The translations under genes and the position numbers were made by a program. From Micropruina sonneratiae (GTDB taxonomy: Bacteria; Actinomycetota; Actinomycetes; Propionibacteriales; Propionibacteriaceae), in contig NZ_JAPDHX010000002.1 of assembly GCF_025972045.1 (NCBI RefSeq), forward strand, positions 578,547 to 642,546: 64,000 nucleotides of DNA, written 5' to 3'. The notes under the pieces are model-generated. The model had not been told where the DNA came from. It saw only the letters and a program-made list of their open reading frames with translations, and searched no databases. Below, piece after piece: positions 27,845 through 35,701 of this stretch; positions within the stretch are counted from its first letter, which is position 1; the number at the start of each line of letters is the position of its first letter.

Positions 27845-28864
27845 TCAGCTCTTCTGTTCGGCCGCGTACAGGATGTCCACCACGTAGACCAGGGTGTCAC
27901 CGGCGGTGACCGGCGGGCTGTTGCTGCCCTGGGGGTAGTTGTCCTCGGGCGGCAGCACCAGCAGCACCCGCTGGCCGACCTTCCTGCCGACCAGCCCCTT
28001 CTGCCAGCCGGGAATGGTGCTGGACAGCAGTCCGCCGTCGACGGCGTCGTACTTGTCCTCGATCACCTTGCCGGTCTGCCACGAGTAGGCGACGTAGTTG
28101 ACCGCGATCACGTCCTTCGCCGTCACCTTGCGCCCGCTGCCGGCGGTGAGCGGCTGGACGACCAACTTGGCCGGCGGGTCGGACTGCGGGATCGTGATCG
28201 TCGGCTTGCCGTCGGCCTCGGTCACCGTCGGCAGGCCCTTGGGCGGGGTGATGGCCTTGCCGGTCGGCCCGGTCAGCACCGTGTCGACGATGTCGATGAC
28301 GAAGATCAGTGTGTCGCCGACCTGGACGTCGATGCTCGAGTTGCCGCCGGAGGAGTCGTAGCCGTCCGAGCCCGGCATGGCGACCAGCACGCGGCTGCCC
28401 ACCTTCTTGCCCTCGAGCGCGGTCTTGAACCCCGGCACCACCGACGAGAGGTCGAACATCGCCTCGGTCGAGCCGAAGTTGCCGTCGAAGACCTTGCCGG
28501 TGCGGGCGTTCACGCCGATGTAGTGCGCGAACACGTACGACGGGTTGACCACCGGGCCGTCGCCCTCGGTCATCACCTTGACCCGGGTCTTGTCGATGGC
28601 CCATGGCGCGTCGACCACGACCGTCGGCTTCTTGCCGAACTCCGGGTTCTTGACGGTGATGTCGGCGAGGCTGTTCGACGGCTTGATGGTCGTCGTCGGC
28701 GTCGCGCTGGCCGAGGCGGACGCCGAGGCCGAAGCCGAGGGCGACGCGGACGCCGTGTCGGTCGGCGTCGCCGACGGGTCTGCGCCGGAACCACAGGCGG
28801 CGAGGGTCAACAGGGCTGCAGCGCAGATCGCGGCGGCTGCGGTCTTGGAAGCGGCAAAAGGCAC
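27845..28864 (-). CDS. Lipoprotein with two FKBP-type PPIase domains
   Basis: A 339-residue exported lipoprotein. GTG 28864 begins a signal peptide with lipobox LAAC and lipidated C24, followed by a low-complexity Ser/Ala/Thr linker (about 30-62). The first FKBP-like domain (about 90-200) contains FAHYIGVNARTGKVFDGNF, VVPGFKTALEGKKVGSRVLVAMPG. The second (about 245-335) contains VNYVAYSWQTGKVIEDKY, TIPGWQKGLVGRKVGQRVLLVLPPEDNYP. Family members isomerise prolyl bonds or act as chaperones outside the membrane. An FKBP gene close to paf genes is recurrent in actinobacteria, but no functional link to pupylation is shown. Confidence 0.88.
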   Translation of the reverse strand: MPFAASKTAAAAICAAALLTLAACGSGADPSATPTDTASASPSASASASASASATPTTTIKPSNSLADITVKNPEFGKKPTVVVDAPWAIDKTRVKVMTEGDGPVVNPSYVFAHYIGVNARTGKVFDGNFGSTEAMFDLSSVVPGFKTALEGKKVGSRVLVAMPGSDGYDSSGGNSSIDVQVGDTLIFVIDIVDTVLTGPTGKAITPPKGLPTVTEADGKPTITIPQSDPPAKLVVQPLTAGSGRKVTAKDVIAVNYVAYSWQTGKVIEDKYDAVDGGLLSSTIPGWQKGLVGRKVGQRVLLVLPPEDNYPQGSNSPPVTAGDTLVYVVDILYAAEQKS

Positions 28865-28938
28865 CCCCCGACTGTAGTCGACCTGACTGTGCTGTCCGGA
28901 CGCCGCCCGCCGGTGGGTCGAATGCGCCGGTCCTGACC

Positions 28939-29007
28939 CGTCATCCCGGCGAAACGCCGGGATCTCCTGCCGGGCGACCGGGATCCCGGGGCAAGCCCCC
29001 GATGACG
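28939..29007. repeat. Two GTCATCCCGG-family palindromes
   Basis: CGTCATCCCGGCG-AAA-CGCCGGGATC and GGGATCCCGGGG-CAAG-CCCCCGATGACG lie back to back between the FKBP and pafA genes. Both match units at 6148 and 17571. The first has perfect 10-base arms. Confidence 0.65.
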
Positions 29008-29017
29008 AAGGACAGCG

Positions 29018-30421
29018 TCAGGGCGCCACCCAGGGCGCCGACAGGGCGGCCAGCATGGCCTCGACGGCGTCGTCCGCGACGGCCAGCGGATCGGGCAGCT
29101 GCACCGTCTGGTCGCCGCGCCGGCCCCCGGCCACGGGCAGGTCGTGGGCTGTGAACTGCAGCCAATCGACGGTGTAGCGCCGCTTCTCGCGCTGCGCGGC
29201 CGAGATCAGCCGGCCGCGCAGCACCGCCCGGGTGTCGCTGGGCGGCTCGACCAGGGCGCGGGTCACGGCGTCCGGATCGGTGAGCCGCACCGCGGCGCCC
29301 CGGGCCTCGAGCAGGCGGAACAGGCCCCGTGGAGTGCCGTCGGCCTCCCGGGTGAGCTCGTGGAAGGCGAGATCCACCTGGGCCAGCCGGCGATCCGCCC
29401 AGGACAAGCCGCGGGCCTCGGCGTAGCGGCGCAGCAGCGCCCGCTTCGTCACCCACTCGACCTCGCCGTCCAGGTCGTCCTCGGCGCCGGCCTCGACGGC
29501 GTCAAGCACCCGCGCCCAGCGCGGCGCCGCGGCCGACTCACCCACCGCCGCCAGATACCGACGCTGCACGTCGACCGCGCTGATCGTCGCGCCGGACGCC
29601 AGCCGCAGCACCGCCCGCGGATCGCGCGACACGGCGCGCAGCGAGCCGGGCACGTCGTCGAGTTCGAGCGCCGGCAGGGCGGGCCCACGCCCCGCGGCCG
29701 CCGCCTCGGCGGCGTCCAGAACCGCCAGCAGCGACCCCACCTTGAGCGCCGCCGACGGCTCGGACAGGTTCGAATCGCCGGAGATCACGTGCAGCCGGCG
29801 GAACCGTCCCGGGTCGGCCAGCGGTTCGTCGCGGGTGTTGATCAACGGACGCGTGCGCGTCGTCATCGACGACAGCTCGTCGTGCAGCACCTCGGCGCGC
29901 TGACTGATCGCGAAACCGTCCGGCGTCCAGCGGCCGGCGCCGCACAGCAGCGGCCGGGTCACCAGGAACGGCGTCACCGCCGCCGCCAGCCACGGCAGGT
30001 CGAGCCCGCGCCCGATGCAGTAGTTCTCGTGACAGCCGTAGGAGTTGCCGTGCGGATCGACGTTGTTCTTCAGCAGCCGGAACCGCACCGGCTCCCCCGC
30101 CTCCACGCCGTCGGCCTCGGCCCGCTGCGCCAGCGCCACCAGCAGTTCGTCACCCGCCCGCTCATGGACGAGGAGGTCGCCCAGTGACGCGCATTCCGCG
30201 GTCGCGTACTCCGGGTGCGAGCCGACGTCGAGGTAGAGCCGGCCGCCGTTGCGCAGGAACACGTTCGAGCTGGCGTGCTCGCGCTCGACGGGGGCGAACA
30301 GCCGCTGGGCCGCCTCCCCACCGCTCAACCGGACGCCACCGGGCTGCGAGCCACGGCCGGGATCGGCGCGGCGGGCGGACAGCCCGTACTCGGTCTCGAT
30401 CCCGATGACCCGACGGCTCAC
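29018..30421 (-). CDS. pafA: Pup-protein ligase PafA
   Basis: A 467-residue glutamine-synthetase-fold ligase that joins the C-terminal Glu of Pup to substrate lysines with ATP. RRVIGIETEYGLS at the N-terminus, SSNVFLRNGGRLYLDVGSHPEYATAEC, NNVDPHGNSYGCHENY and INTRDEPLADPGRFRRLHVISGDSN are family motifs. The C-terminal VDLAFHELTREADGTPRGLF and LRGRLISAAQREKRRYTVDWLQF match PafA rather than the deamidase Dop. The GTG start overlaps the rluB stop by GTGA, making it the last gene of the parA-scpAB-rluB operon. pup, dop, mpa and prcBA are not in the window. Confidence 0.9.
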   Translation of the reverse strand: MSRRVIGIETEYGLSARRADPGRGSQPGGVRLSGGEAAQRLFAPVEREHASSNVFLRNGGRLYLDVGSHPEYATAECASLGDLLVHERAGDELLVALAQRAEADGVEAGEPVRFRLLKNNVDPHGNSYGCHENYCIGRGLDLPWLAAAVTPFLVTRPLLCGAGRWTPDGFAISQRAEVLHDELSSMTTRTRPLINTRDEPLADPGRFRRLHVISGDSNLSEPSAALKVGSLLAVLDAAEAAAAGRGPALPALELDDVPGSLRAVSRDPRAVLRLASGATISAVDVQRRYLAAVGESAAAPRWARVLDAVEAGAEDDLDGEVEWVTKRALLRRYAEARGLSWADRRLAQVDLAFHELTREADGTPRGLFRLLEARGAAVRLTDPDAVTRALVEPPSDTRAVLRGRLISAAQREKRRYTVDWLQFTAHDLPVAGGRRGDQTVQLPDPLAVADDAVEAMLAALSAPWVAP

Positions 30422-31155
30422 AGGCCTGCCAGGTCGATCAGTGCGCCCAACTCGGTGCCGTTGAGCTCGCGCATCTCACCGACCGGCAGCTGGCCCAGCT
30501 TGACCGGCCCGATCGCGGTGCGGCTCAGCCGGCGCACCGGATGACCCACCGACTCGAACATCCGCCGCACGATGCGGTTGCGTCCCTCGTGCAGCACCAC
30601 CTGGACGATGCTGCGGGTGCCGCCGCGCTGGATCAGCTTGATGGCGTCGGGCCGGACCGGGCCGTCCTCGAGCTTCACGCCACGGCCCAGCCGACGCAGC
30701 GTGACGTTCTCGATCACGCCCTCGACCTCGGCCACGTAGGTCTTGCTGACGGCGTGCGACGGGTGGGCCATCCGCTGGGCGAACTCACCGTCGTTGGTGA
30801 TCAGCAGCAGGCCCTCGGTCGGGGTGTCGAGCCGGCCGACATGGAACAACCCCTCGCGGCTGCGCCGGCCCAGGAAGTCGGCGATGGTGGTGCGACCCTG
30901 TGGGTCGTCCATCGTCGACACCACCCCGCGCGGCTTGTGGAAGGCCAGGTAGAGGTGCCGGCGCGGCGGCGGAATGCGTGCCCCGTCCACCCGGATCACG
31001 TCCCGGCGGGGGTCGACCCGCATCCCCTGCTCGGCGACGATCCTGCCGTTGACCTCGACCAGGCCGTCCTCGATGAGCTGCTCGCAGTGCCGGCGTGATC
31101 CGAGCCCTGCCGAGGCCAGCACCTTCTGCAACCGGATGCCTTCTTCGTCGCTCAC
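30418..31155 (-). CDS. rluB: Ribosomal large-subunit pseudouridine synthase B
   Basis: A 245-residue RsuA/RluB-type enzyme. An S4 RNA-binding domain (about 5-65: IRLQKVLASAGLGSRRHCEQLIEDGLVEVNG) precedes the catalytic domain, whose active aspartate lies in FHVGRLDTPTEGLLLITNDG. KPRGVVSTMDD and GRNRIVRRMFESVGHPV are family blocks. It isomerises a uridine in the 23S peptidyl-transferase region. It overlaps scpB upstream (GTGA) and pafA downstream; rluB after scpB is a widespread order. Confidence 0.94.
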   Translation of the reverse strand: MSDEEGIRLQKVLASAGLGSRRHCEQLIEDGLVEVNGRIVAEQGMRVDPRRDVIRVDGARIPPPRRHLYLAFHKPRGVVSTMDDPQGRTTIADFLGRRSREGLFHVGRLDTPTEGLLLITNDGEFAQRMAHPSHAVSKTYVAEVEGVIENVTLRRLGRGVKLEDGPVRPDAIKLIQRGGTRSIVQVVLHEGRNRIVRRMFESVGHPVRRLSRTAIGPVKLGQLPVGEMRELNGTELGALIDLAGL

Positions 31156-31931
31156 CGCGTCTCCTCGTCATCGGCTCTGGGGTCGCCGCCGGCGGATCGT
31201 TCCGGAAGCGCGGTGTCGGACTCGAATGGCGAGGGCTCGCCCTCCTCGACCGGCGTGCCGTCCGCCCCCGGCTGCTCGCGCGAGACCGACGAGAGCATCA
31301 GTTCGGCCTCGAGTTCGGCGGCGTCCGGGAGCAACGGTGCGATCGGCGGCAGGTCGTCCAGGCTCGCCAGGCCCAACCGCTCCAGGAACTGGCCGGTGGT
31401 GCCGAACAGCATCGCGCCGGACTCGGCGTCACGGTCGACCTCCTGCACCAGGTCCCTGGTGACCAGGGTGCGCAGCACGCCGTCCACGTTCACCCCCCGC
31501 ACGGCGGACACGCGACCGCGTGAGATCGGCTGCAGGTAGGCGACCACCGCCAGGGTCTCGAGCGCCGCCTGGGAGAGCCGGCTGTGCTGACCCTCGACCA
31601 GCCAGGCACCGATCAGCTCGGCGTGCTGCGGGCGGGTCCAGTACCGCCAGCCACCGCCGACGAAGCGCAACTCGAACCCACGCTCGGTCTGGTCGTAGAA
31701 GTCGGCGAGCGCGGCGAGCGCCTGTTCGACCACCTCGACGGGCGCTCCCACGGCGTTGGCCAGGTCGACGGTGGGGACGGGCTCGGTCGCCATCAGCAGC
31801 AGCGCCTCGAGCGGTGCCGCGATCGACTCGGCGTCCGGCGCGACGGCCGGCGACTCGTCCGCCGCGGCGAGCAGGTGGCTGCCCGGCGACTCGGCGACGC
31901 CAAGCGCGCCGCCGTCATCGGGTTGCGTCAT
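31152..31931 (-). CDS. scpB: Segregation and condensation protein B
   Basis: A 259-residue winged-helix kleisin-interacting subunit of the SMC-ScpAB complex. The core AAPLEALLLMATEPVPTVDLANAV to LSQAALETLAVVAYLQPISRGRVSAVRGVNVDGVLRTLVTRDLV is the ScpB signature, ending LFGTTGQFLERLGLASLDDLPPI. The N- and C-termini are disordered and acidic. ATG 31931 lies inside the scpA coding end (17-base overlap). Confidence 0.94.
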   Translation of the reverse strand: MTQPDDGGALGVAESPGSHLLAAADESPAVAPDAESIAAPLEALLLMATEPVPTVDLANAVGAPVEVVEQALAALADFYDQTERGFELRFVGGGWRYWTRPQHAELIGAWLVEGQHSRLSQAALETLAVVAYLQPISRGRVSAVRGVNVDGVLRTLVTRDLVQEVDRDAESGAMLFGTTGQFLERLGLASLDDLPPIAPLLPDAAELEAELMLSSVSREQPGADGTPVEEGEPSPFESDTALPERSAGGDPRADDEETR

Positions 31932-32763
31932 CACGGGCCTCCTGGGAATCGTCGAGGTCGAACTCGGCCGAGATGGCGATCTGGTCGGCCTCTCCGGCGA
32001 CCCACCGTACTCGCAGCTCACCCAGCGGAGTGAGCTGCTCGAAGGCGACAGCGCGCTCACGGAACAGCTCGAGCAGGGCAAGGAACCGCGCCACCACCAC
32101 GAGCCGCTCCCCCGCGTCCGCGGTCAGGTCACGGAAGCTGGCCGACCCCTGCTCGCGCAGCCTGGCGATCACGATGTCCGCCTGCTCGCGCACGCTCACC
32201 TGCGCCGCGTGCAGATGGGTCAGCGACACCTGTTCGGCAGGTTCGGGGGTGAGGGCGCGGGCGGCCAGCCACGCCAGTTCGTCAGCGGTTGCGGTGAACC
32301 GCAGCTCGGGCAGCAACGCCTTGAAGTGGTCCTCGAGCCCGCCCGGCCTGGCGAACCGGCGGTCCTGTTCGGTCAGGGTGTCGGCGATCCAGCCGCTGAC
32401 CTGCTTGAACGCCCGGTACTGCAGCAGCCTGGCGAACAGCAGGTCGCGCGCCTCGAGCAGGGCCAGATCCTCCGGGTCGTCGACCTCGCCCTGGGGCAGC
32501 AGCCGGGCGGCCTTCAGGTCGAGCAGCGTCGCGGCCACCACGATGAACTGGCTGGTCTGCTCCAGATCCCAACGACCAGCGCCGGCCTCGTGCTGACCGG
32601 CCCGGACGTGCGCGATGAACTCGTCGGTGACCACCGACAGCGCCACCTCGGTGATGTCCAGCTTGTGCCGCGAGATGAGCTGCAGCAGCAGGTCGAACGG
32701 TCCCTCGAAGTTGGCCAGGTGCACGGTGAAGCCCGGCACGGCCTCGCTGACGGCGGCGGTCAC
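31915..32763 (-). CDS. scpA: Segregation and condensation protein A
   Basis: A 282-residue kleisin of the SMC complex. FTVHLANFEGPFDLLLQLISRHKLDITEVALSVVTDEFIAHV is the diagnostic N-terminal block; EQTSQFIVVAATLLDLKAARLLP follows. The C-terminal winged helix ends LFRERAVAFEQLTPLGELRVRW. GTG 32763 overlaps the stop of the preceding small gene (GTGA). It is part of the chromosome segregation operon with parA. Confidence 0.94.
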   Translation of the reverse strand: MTAAVSEAVPGFTVHLANFEGPFDLLLQLISRHKLDITEVALSVVTDEFIAHVRAGQHEAGAGRWDLEQTSQFIVVAATLLDLKAARLLPQGEVDDPEDLALLEARDLLFARLLQYRAFKQVSGWIADTLTEQDRRFARPGGLEDHFKALLPELRFTATADELAWLAARALTPEPAEQVSLTHLHAAQVSVREQADIVIARLREQGSASFRDLTADAGERLVVVARFLALLELFRERAVAFEQLTPLGELRVRWVAGEADQIAISAEFDLDDSQEARDDATR

Positions 32764-33047
32764 GACGCGTCGAGTTGCCGGATCAGGTCGGATTCCTCGC
32801 CATTGGCGTCCAGATCGGCCATCGCCAGGGCGATCGCGGCGCGGACGAACCGGCCACGGTCGACGGCGATGCCGTGCTGGCCGCGCAACGCCAGCCGGGC
32901 ATGCTCGAGGGCGAGCAACTCGTCGGCGCTGACGTAGACGGTGATCTTCTCGTCGTGTTTCACCCGGCCCGACGGTCGCACTCCGCCCGGCGGTTCGGTG
33001 GCGCGGAAGAGTTCCTGGGCACCGGGCAGCGCTACGCGCCGGGGCAT
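32760..33047 (-). CDS. Small conserved protein between parA and scpA
   Basis: A 95-residue protein. The conserved core is KHDEKITVYVSADELLALEHARLALRGQHGIAVDRGRFVRAAIALAMADL: a short beta strand, then two helices, a layout compatible with a ribbon-helix-helix DNA-binding fold. I recall near-identical proteins at this position in Streptomyces and relatives. It overlaps the parA stop by 16 bases and couples to scpA by GTGA, so it is embedded between a ParA ATPase and the SMC kleisin. A centromere- or DNA-binding partner of this orphan ParA is a plausible but untested inference. No parB is adjacent. Confidence 0.7.
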   Translation of the reverse strand: MPRRVALPGAQELFRATEPPGGVRPSGRVKHDEKITVYVSADELLALEHARLALRGQHGIAVDRGRFVRAAIALAMADLDANGEESDLIRQLDAS

Positions 33048-33943
33048 CGGGCCAACACCTCCCGGGCCAGCATCCGGTACGCCCCAGCTCCCGGCGAGTT
33101 GGTCGCATAGGTGGTGATCGGCTCGCCAGCGACGGTCGTCTCGGGGAACTTGATGGTGCGCCGGATGACGGTGTGGAACACCTTGTCGCCGAACGCCTGG
33201 ACGACCCGCTCGAGCACCTCACGCGAGTGGACCGTCCGGGAGTCGTACATGGTGCCGAGGATGCCGACGATCTCCAGTTCGGGATTCAGCCGGTCCTGCA
33301 CTTTGCCGATGGTGTCGTTGAGCAGCGCCAGGCCGCGCAGGGCGAAGAACTCACACTCCAGCGGCATCAGGACGCGATCGGCTGCGGTCAACGCGTTGAC
33401 GGTCAGCAGCCCCAGCGAGGGCGCGCAGTCGATCAGGATGACGTCGTACTCGCCGCGGACCTGCGCGAGCACCCGCTTCAGGGTCTGCTCGCGGGCCACC
33501 TCGGACACCAGCTGCACCTCGGCGGCGGAGAGGTCGATGTTGGCGGGCAGGATGTCGAGCCCGTCGACCACCGACTCGGTGATGATGTCGTGGACGTCGT
33601 GGTCGCGGGTGAGCAGCAGGTTGTAGATGCTGGTCTCCAGCGTGTGTGGGTTGATGCCCAGGCCGACCGACAGCGAGCCCTGCGGGTCGAAGTCGACCAG
33701 CAGCACGCGGCGTCCGGTCTCGGCCAGCGCCGCGCCCAGGTTGATCGTGGTGGTGGTCTTGCCGACGCCGCCCTTCTGGTTGCACATGGCGATGATCAGC
33801 GCCCGCCGGGTGCCCAGCTGGGCGGGCGGGGTCGGCTCGGGCAGGTCGGGCAGCGGGCGTCCGGTCGGGCCGAGTTCGGGGCCGGCCTCGACGTCGGTGT
33901 CGGCGTCGGTCTCGAACAGCGCCTCAGTGGTGATCTGGGTCAC
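33032..33943 (-). CDS. ParA/Soj-family ATPase
   Basis: A 303-residue ParA-type ATPase. The deviant Walker A CNQKGGVGKTTTTINLGAAL, the A' motif LLVDFDPQGSLSVGLG and Walker B YDVILIDCAPSLGLLTVNAL are intact, as is the nonspecific DNA-binding C-terminal part. The first 50 residues are acidic and disordered. GTG 33943 follows a strong GGAGG at 5 bases. This is the second, scp-linked ParA of actinobacteria (Rv1708-like), distinct from the parAB locus at the origin. It heads the operon that ends with pafA. Confidence 0.92.
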   Translation of the reverse strand: MTQITTEALFETDADTDVEAGPELGPTGRPLPDLPEPTPPAQLGTRRALIIAMCNQKGGVGKTTTTINLGAALAETGRRVLLVDFDPQGSLSVGLGINPHTLETSIYNLLLTRDHDVHDIITESVVDGLDILPANIDLSAAEVQLVSEVAREQTLKRVLAQVRGEYDVILIDCAPSLGLLTVNALTAADRVLMPLECEFFALRGLALLNDTIGKVQDRLNPELEIVGILGTMYDSRTVHSREVLERVVQAFGDKVFHTVIRRTIKFPETTVAGEPITTYATNSPGAGAYRMLAREVLARCPGA

Positions 33944-34110
33944 AAGAACCTCCAAAGTGTCGATAAAGACGCTAATACCCACGAGCTCGATCGCCGGGAC
34001 CACGCCGGGGCGTGTCGGCGTCGCGCCGTTCCCGCCCGCCTCCTCCCCCGCGCGCCCTTGGGCCCGCCCGGGCGAACGGCAGGACCGCTGTTCCGGAACG
34101 CCCGCGCGGC

Positions 34111-34130
34111 ATACCCACGGGGGGTATCTT
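34111..34130 (+). promoter_or_regulatory. CsoR-like operator overlapping a leaderless promoter
   Basis: ATACCC-ACGGG-GGGTAT (34111-34127) is a perfect inverted repeat of the form bound by copper-sensing CsoR repressors. It overlaps TATCTT (34125-34130), a -10 box ending 6 bases before the DUF305 ATG. A bound repressor would cover the -10. CsoR itself is not in the window. Confidence 0.6.
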
Positions 34131-34136
34131 CGACAC

Positions 34137-34715
34137 ATGCATGCTCTTGCCAGGATTACCCTCCCCGTCGCCGCCCTCCTCGCCCTCGCCGGCTGTCAGG
34201 CCGCCGCCACGCCTGTGGCGACGACCAGCGGTTCGCCCGCCGCGTCCAGCCCCGCGGCGTCCGCCAACTCCGCCGACGTGATGTTCACCCAGATGATGAT
34301 TCCGCACCACGAGCAGGCCGTCGTGATGAGCGACCTGATCCTGGCCAAGCAGGGCATCTCCGCCGAGGTGACGAAGCTGGCCGAACAGATCAAGGCCGCC
34401 CAGCAGCCCGAGATCGACCAGATGAAGGGATGGCTGAAGGAGTGGGGCGCCTCCGAGCACAGCGACCACACCGGCCACGGCGGCATGGACGGCATGCTCT
34501 CCCAGGAACAGCTGGACGCCATCGAGGACGCCCAGGGCACCGAGGCCGAGAAGCTCTTCCTGACCGGCATGATCGGCCACCACGAGGGGGCGGTCACGAT
34601 GGCCAAGCAGGTGCAGGCCGAGGGCAGCGACACCGAGGTGCGCGCCCTCGCCGACGCGATCATCACCAGCCAGCAGGCCGAGATCGACCAGATGAAGAAG
34701 ATGCTCGACGCCTGA
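34137..34715 (+). CDS. DUF305 lipoprotein, probable copper-binding
   Basis: A 192-residue exported lipoprotein. The signal peptide MHALARITLPVAALLALAGC ends in lipobox LAGC (C20), followed by a Ser/Ala/Thr linker. The DUF305 fold appears as two similar repeats: FTQMMIPHHEQAVVMSDLIL and FLTGMIGHHEGAVTMAKQVQ, each with an M-x-x-H-H-E-x-A-x-x-M pattern, separated by a His/Gly/Met-rich loop (HSDHTGHGGMDGM). Paired His and Met residues fit Cu(I)/Ag(I) binding; cyanobacterial CopM is a DUF305 protein involved in copper resistance. The CsoR-like operator just upstream points the same way. The protein probably sits on the outer face of the membrane. Confidence 0.85.
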   Translation: MHALARITLPVAALLALAGCQAAATPVATTSGSPAASSPAASANSADVMFTQMMIPHHEQAVVMSDLILAKQGISAEVTKLAEQIKAAQQPEIDQMKGWLKEWGASEHSDHTGHGGMDGMLSQEQLDAIEDAQGTEAEKLFLTGMIGHHEGAVTMAKQVQAEGSDTEVRALADAIITSQQAEIDQMKKMLDA

Positions 34716-34727
34716 CCGGACGCCCCA

Positions 34728-34764
34728 CCGGCGAGCACCCGGACACTGAGCAGGTGCTCGCCGG
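34728..34764 (+). terminator. Hairpin after the DUF305 gene
   Basis: CCGGCGAGCACC (34728-34739) and GGTGCTCGCCGG (34753-34764) form a perfect 12-bp stem 12 bases after the stop codon. No T tract follows. Confidence 0.55.
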
Positions 34765-34824
34765 CTTCGAGCCCGGCCGGGGGATGGCCGGGGTCTGTGG
34801 TCGCCGTCCGCGAGTCGTCGGTCG

Positions 34825-35589
34825 TCAGCGGCGTTGTCCAGCGAGTCGGGAGCCGATCAGCACGACCAGTCCGGTCACGGCCACGCCGAGGCCGGCCGCG
34901 AGCCAACCAGGATCTGCTCCCGAGCCCGTCTGCGGCAGCTGGGTGGTGGGCCGTCGGCCGCTCGAGGAGGAGGTCGGGTCGGTCGGCGTCGGCATGGTCC
35001 CGGTCGGTGTGGTCGGGGCCTCAGTCGGCGTGGTCGGGGCCTCCATCGGCGCGGTGGGCGTGTCCATCGGCGTGGTCGGCGTCTGCGTCGGTGTCGTCGG
35101 CGCGCTGGGCGAAGGCGTCGAGTCGGCGCCGCAGAGCAGCCGGCCGCCGAAGGCCCGTGATGGATCTCGCCACCGCCCGACGTGGTGATGTCCTGGGCGA
35201 ACCATTGGCCGTTGGTCGACACCCCTGAGTCGAACCGGAGATTCGCCGAGCGAGCCCAGATCGCCCCGAGGGTGAGGCCGTCCACGGTGACCGTGCGCGC
35301 CGGTGGCGTTCAGATCCCGCGCGGTGGGTGCGTTGCGGTTCGAGATATCCAATGAGCCCGTGCCCACGAACGCGCCGGCGAGGATGCGGACGCTCCGGCC
35401 GTCAACCGTCGGAGCGGCGTAGTCCGCCTGGCCCGCCGCCATGTGGACGATCGGATAGTTCTCACGGCCGGCGGCGATGGTGCCGAACGCGGCGCCCGAC
35501 CCTTCCAGTTCGCCGTTGTTCAACGTCACGTCGCCGCGGCCGACCACGGTGAACCCGTTGCTCGCCTCGTAGGGAGTGAAACCGCGCAC
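34825..35589 (-). pseudogene. Choice-of-anchor-A/LPXTG surface protein remnant
   Basis: The readable part begins at GTG 35589 without any signal peptide; an in-frame TAA lies 5 codons upstream. NGFTVVGRGDVTLNNGELEGS and IVHMAAGQADYAAPTVDGR resemble the choice-of-anchor-A adhesin domain. Near 35300 the conserved sequence shifts frame (VTVDGLTLGAIWARSANLRF, then STNGQWFAQDITTSGGGEIHH). It returns to the first frame near 35155 (RAFGGRLLCG). A Thr/Pro repeat linker (APTTPTEAPTTPT type) and a sorting signal LPQTG, hydrophobic segment and RLAGQRR tail end it. With no export signal and two compensating frameshifts, this looks like a decayed sortase substrate, unless both indels are sequencing errors. 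Confidence 0.7.
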
Positions 35590-35701
35590 ACAATTTTGCT
35601 GTCGCGTCAGACTTTAGGGCCAACGGCGCGACTCCGAGATGAATTCCGCAGACTAAGAATTGTTGCTCGATGGTGCACCCGCTCCCCGGCCTGGGGGTGG
35701 G

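Noticed and set aside
29018..30421. Pup deamidase Dop
   Set aside because: The C-terminal blocks and overall length fit PafA; the loop typical of Dop was not found.
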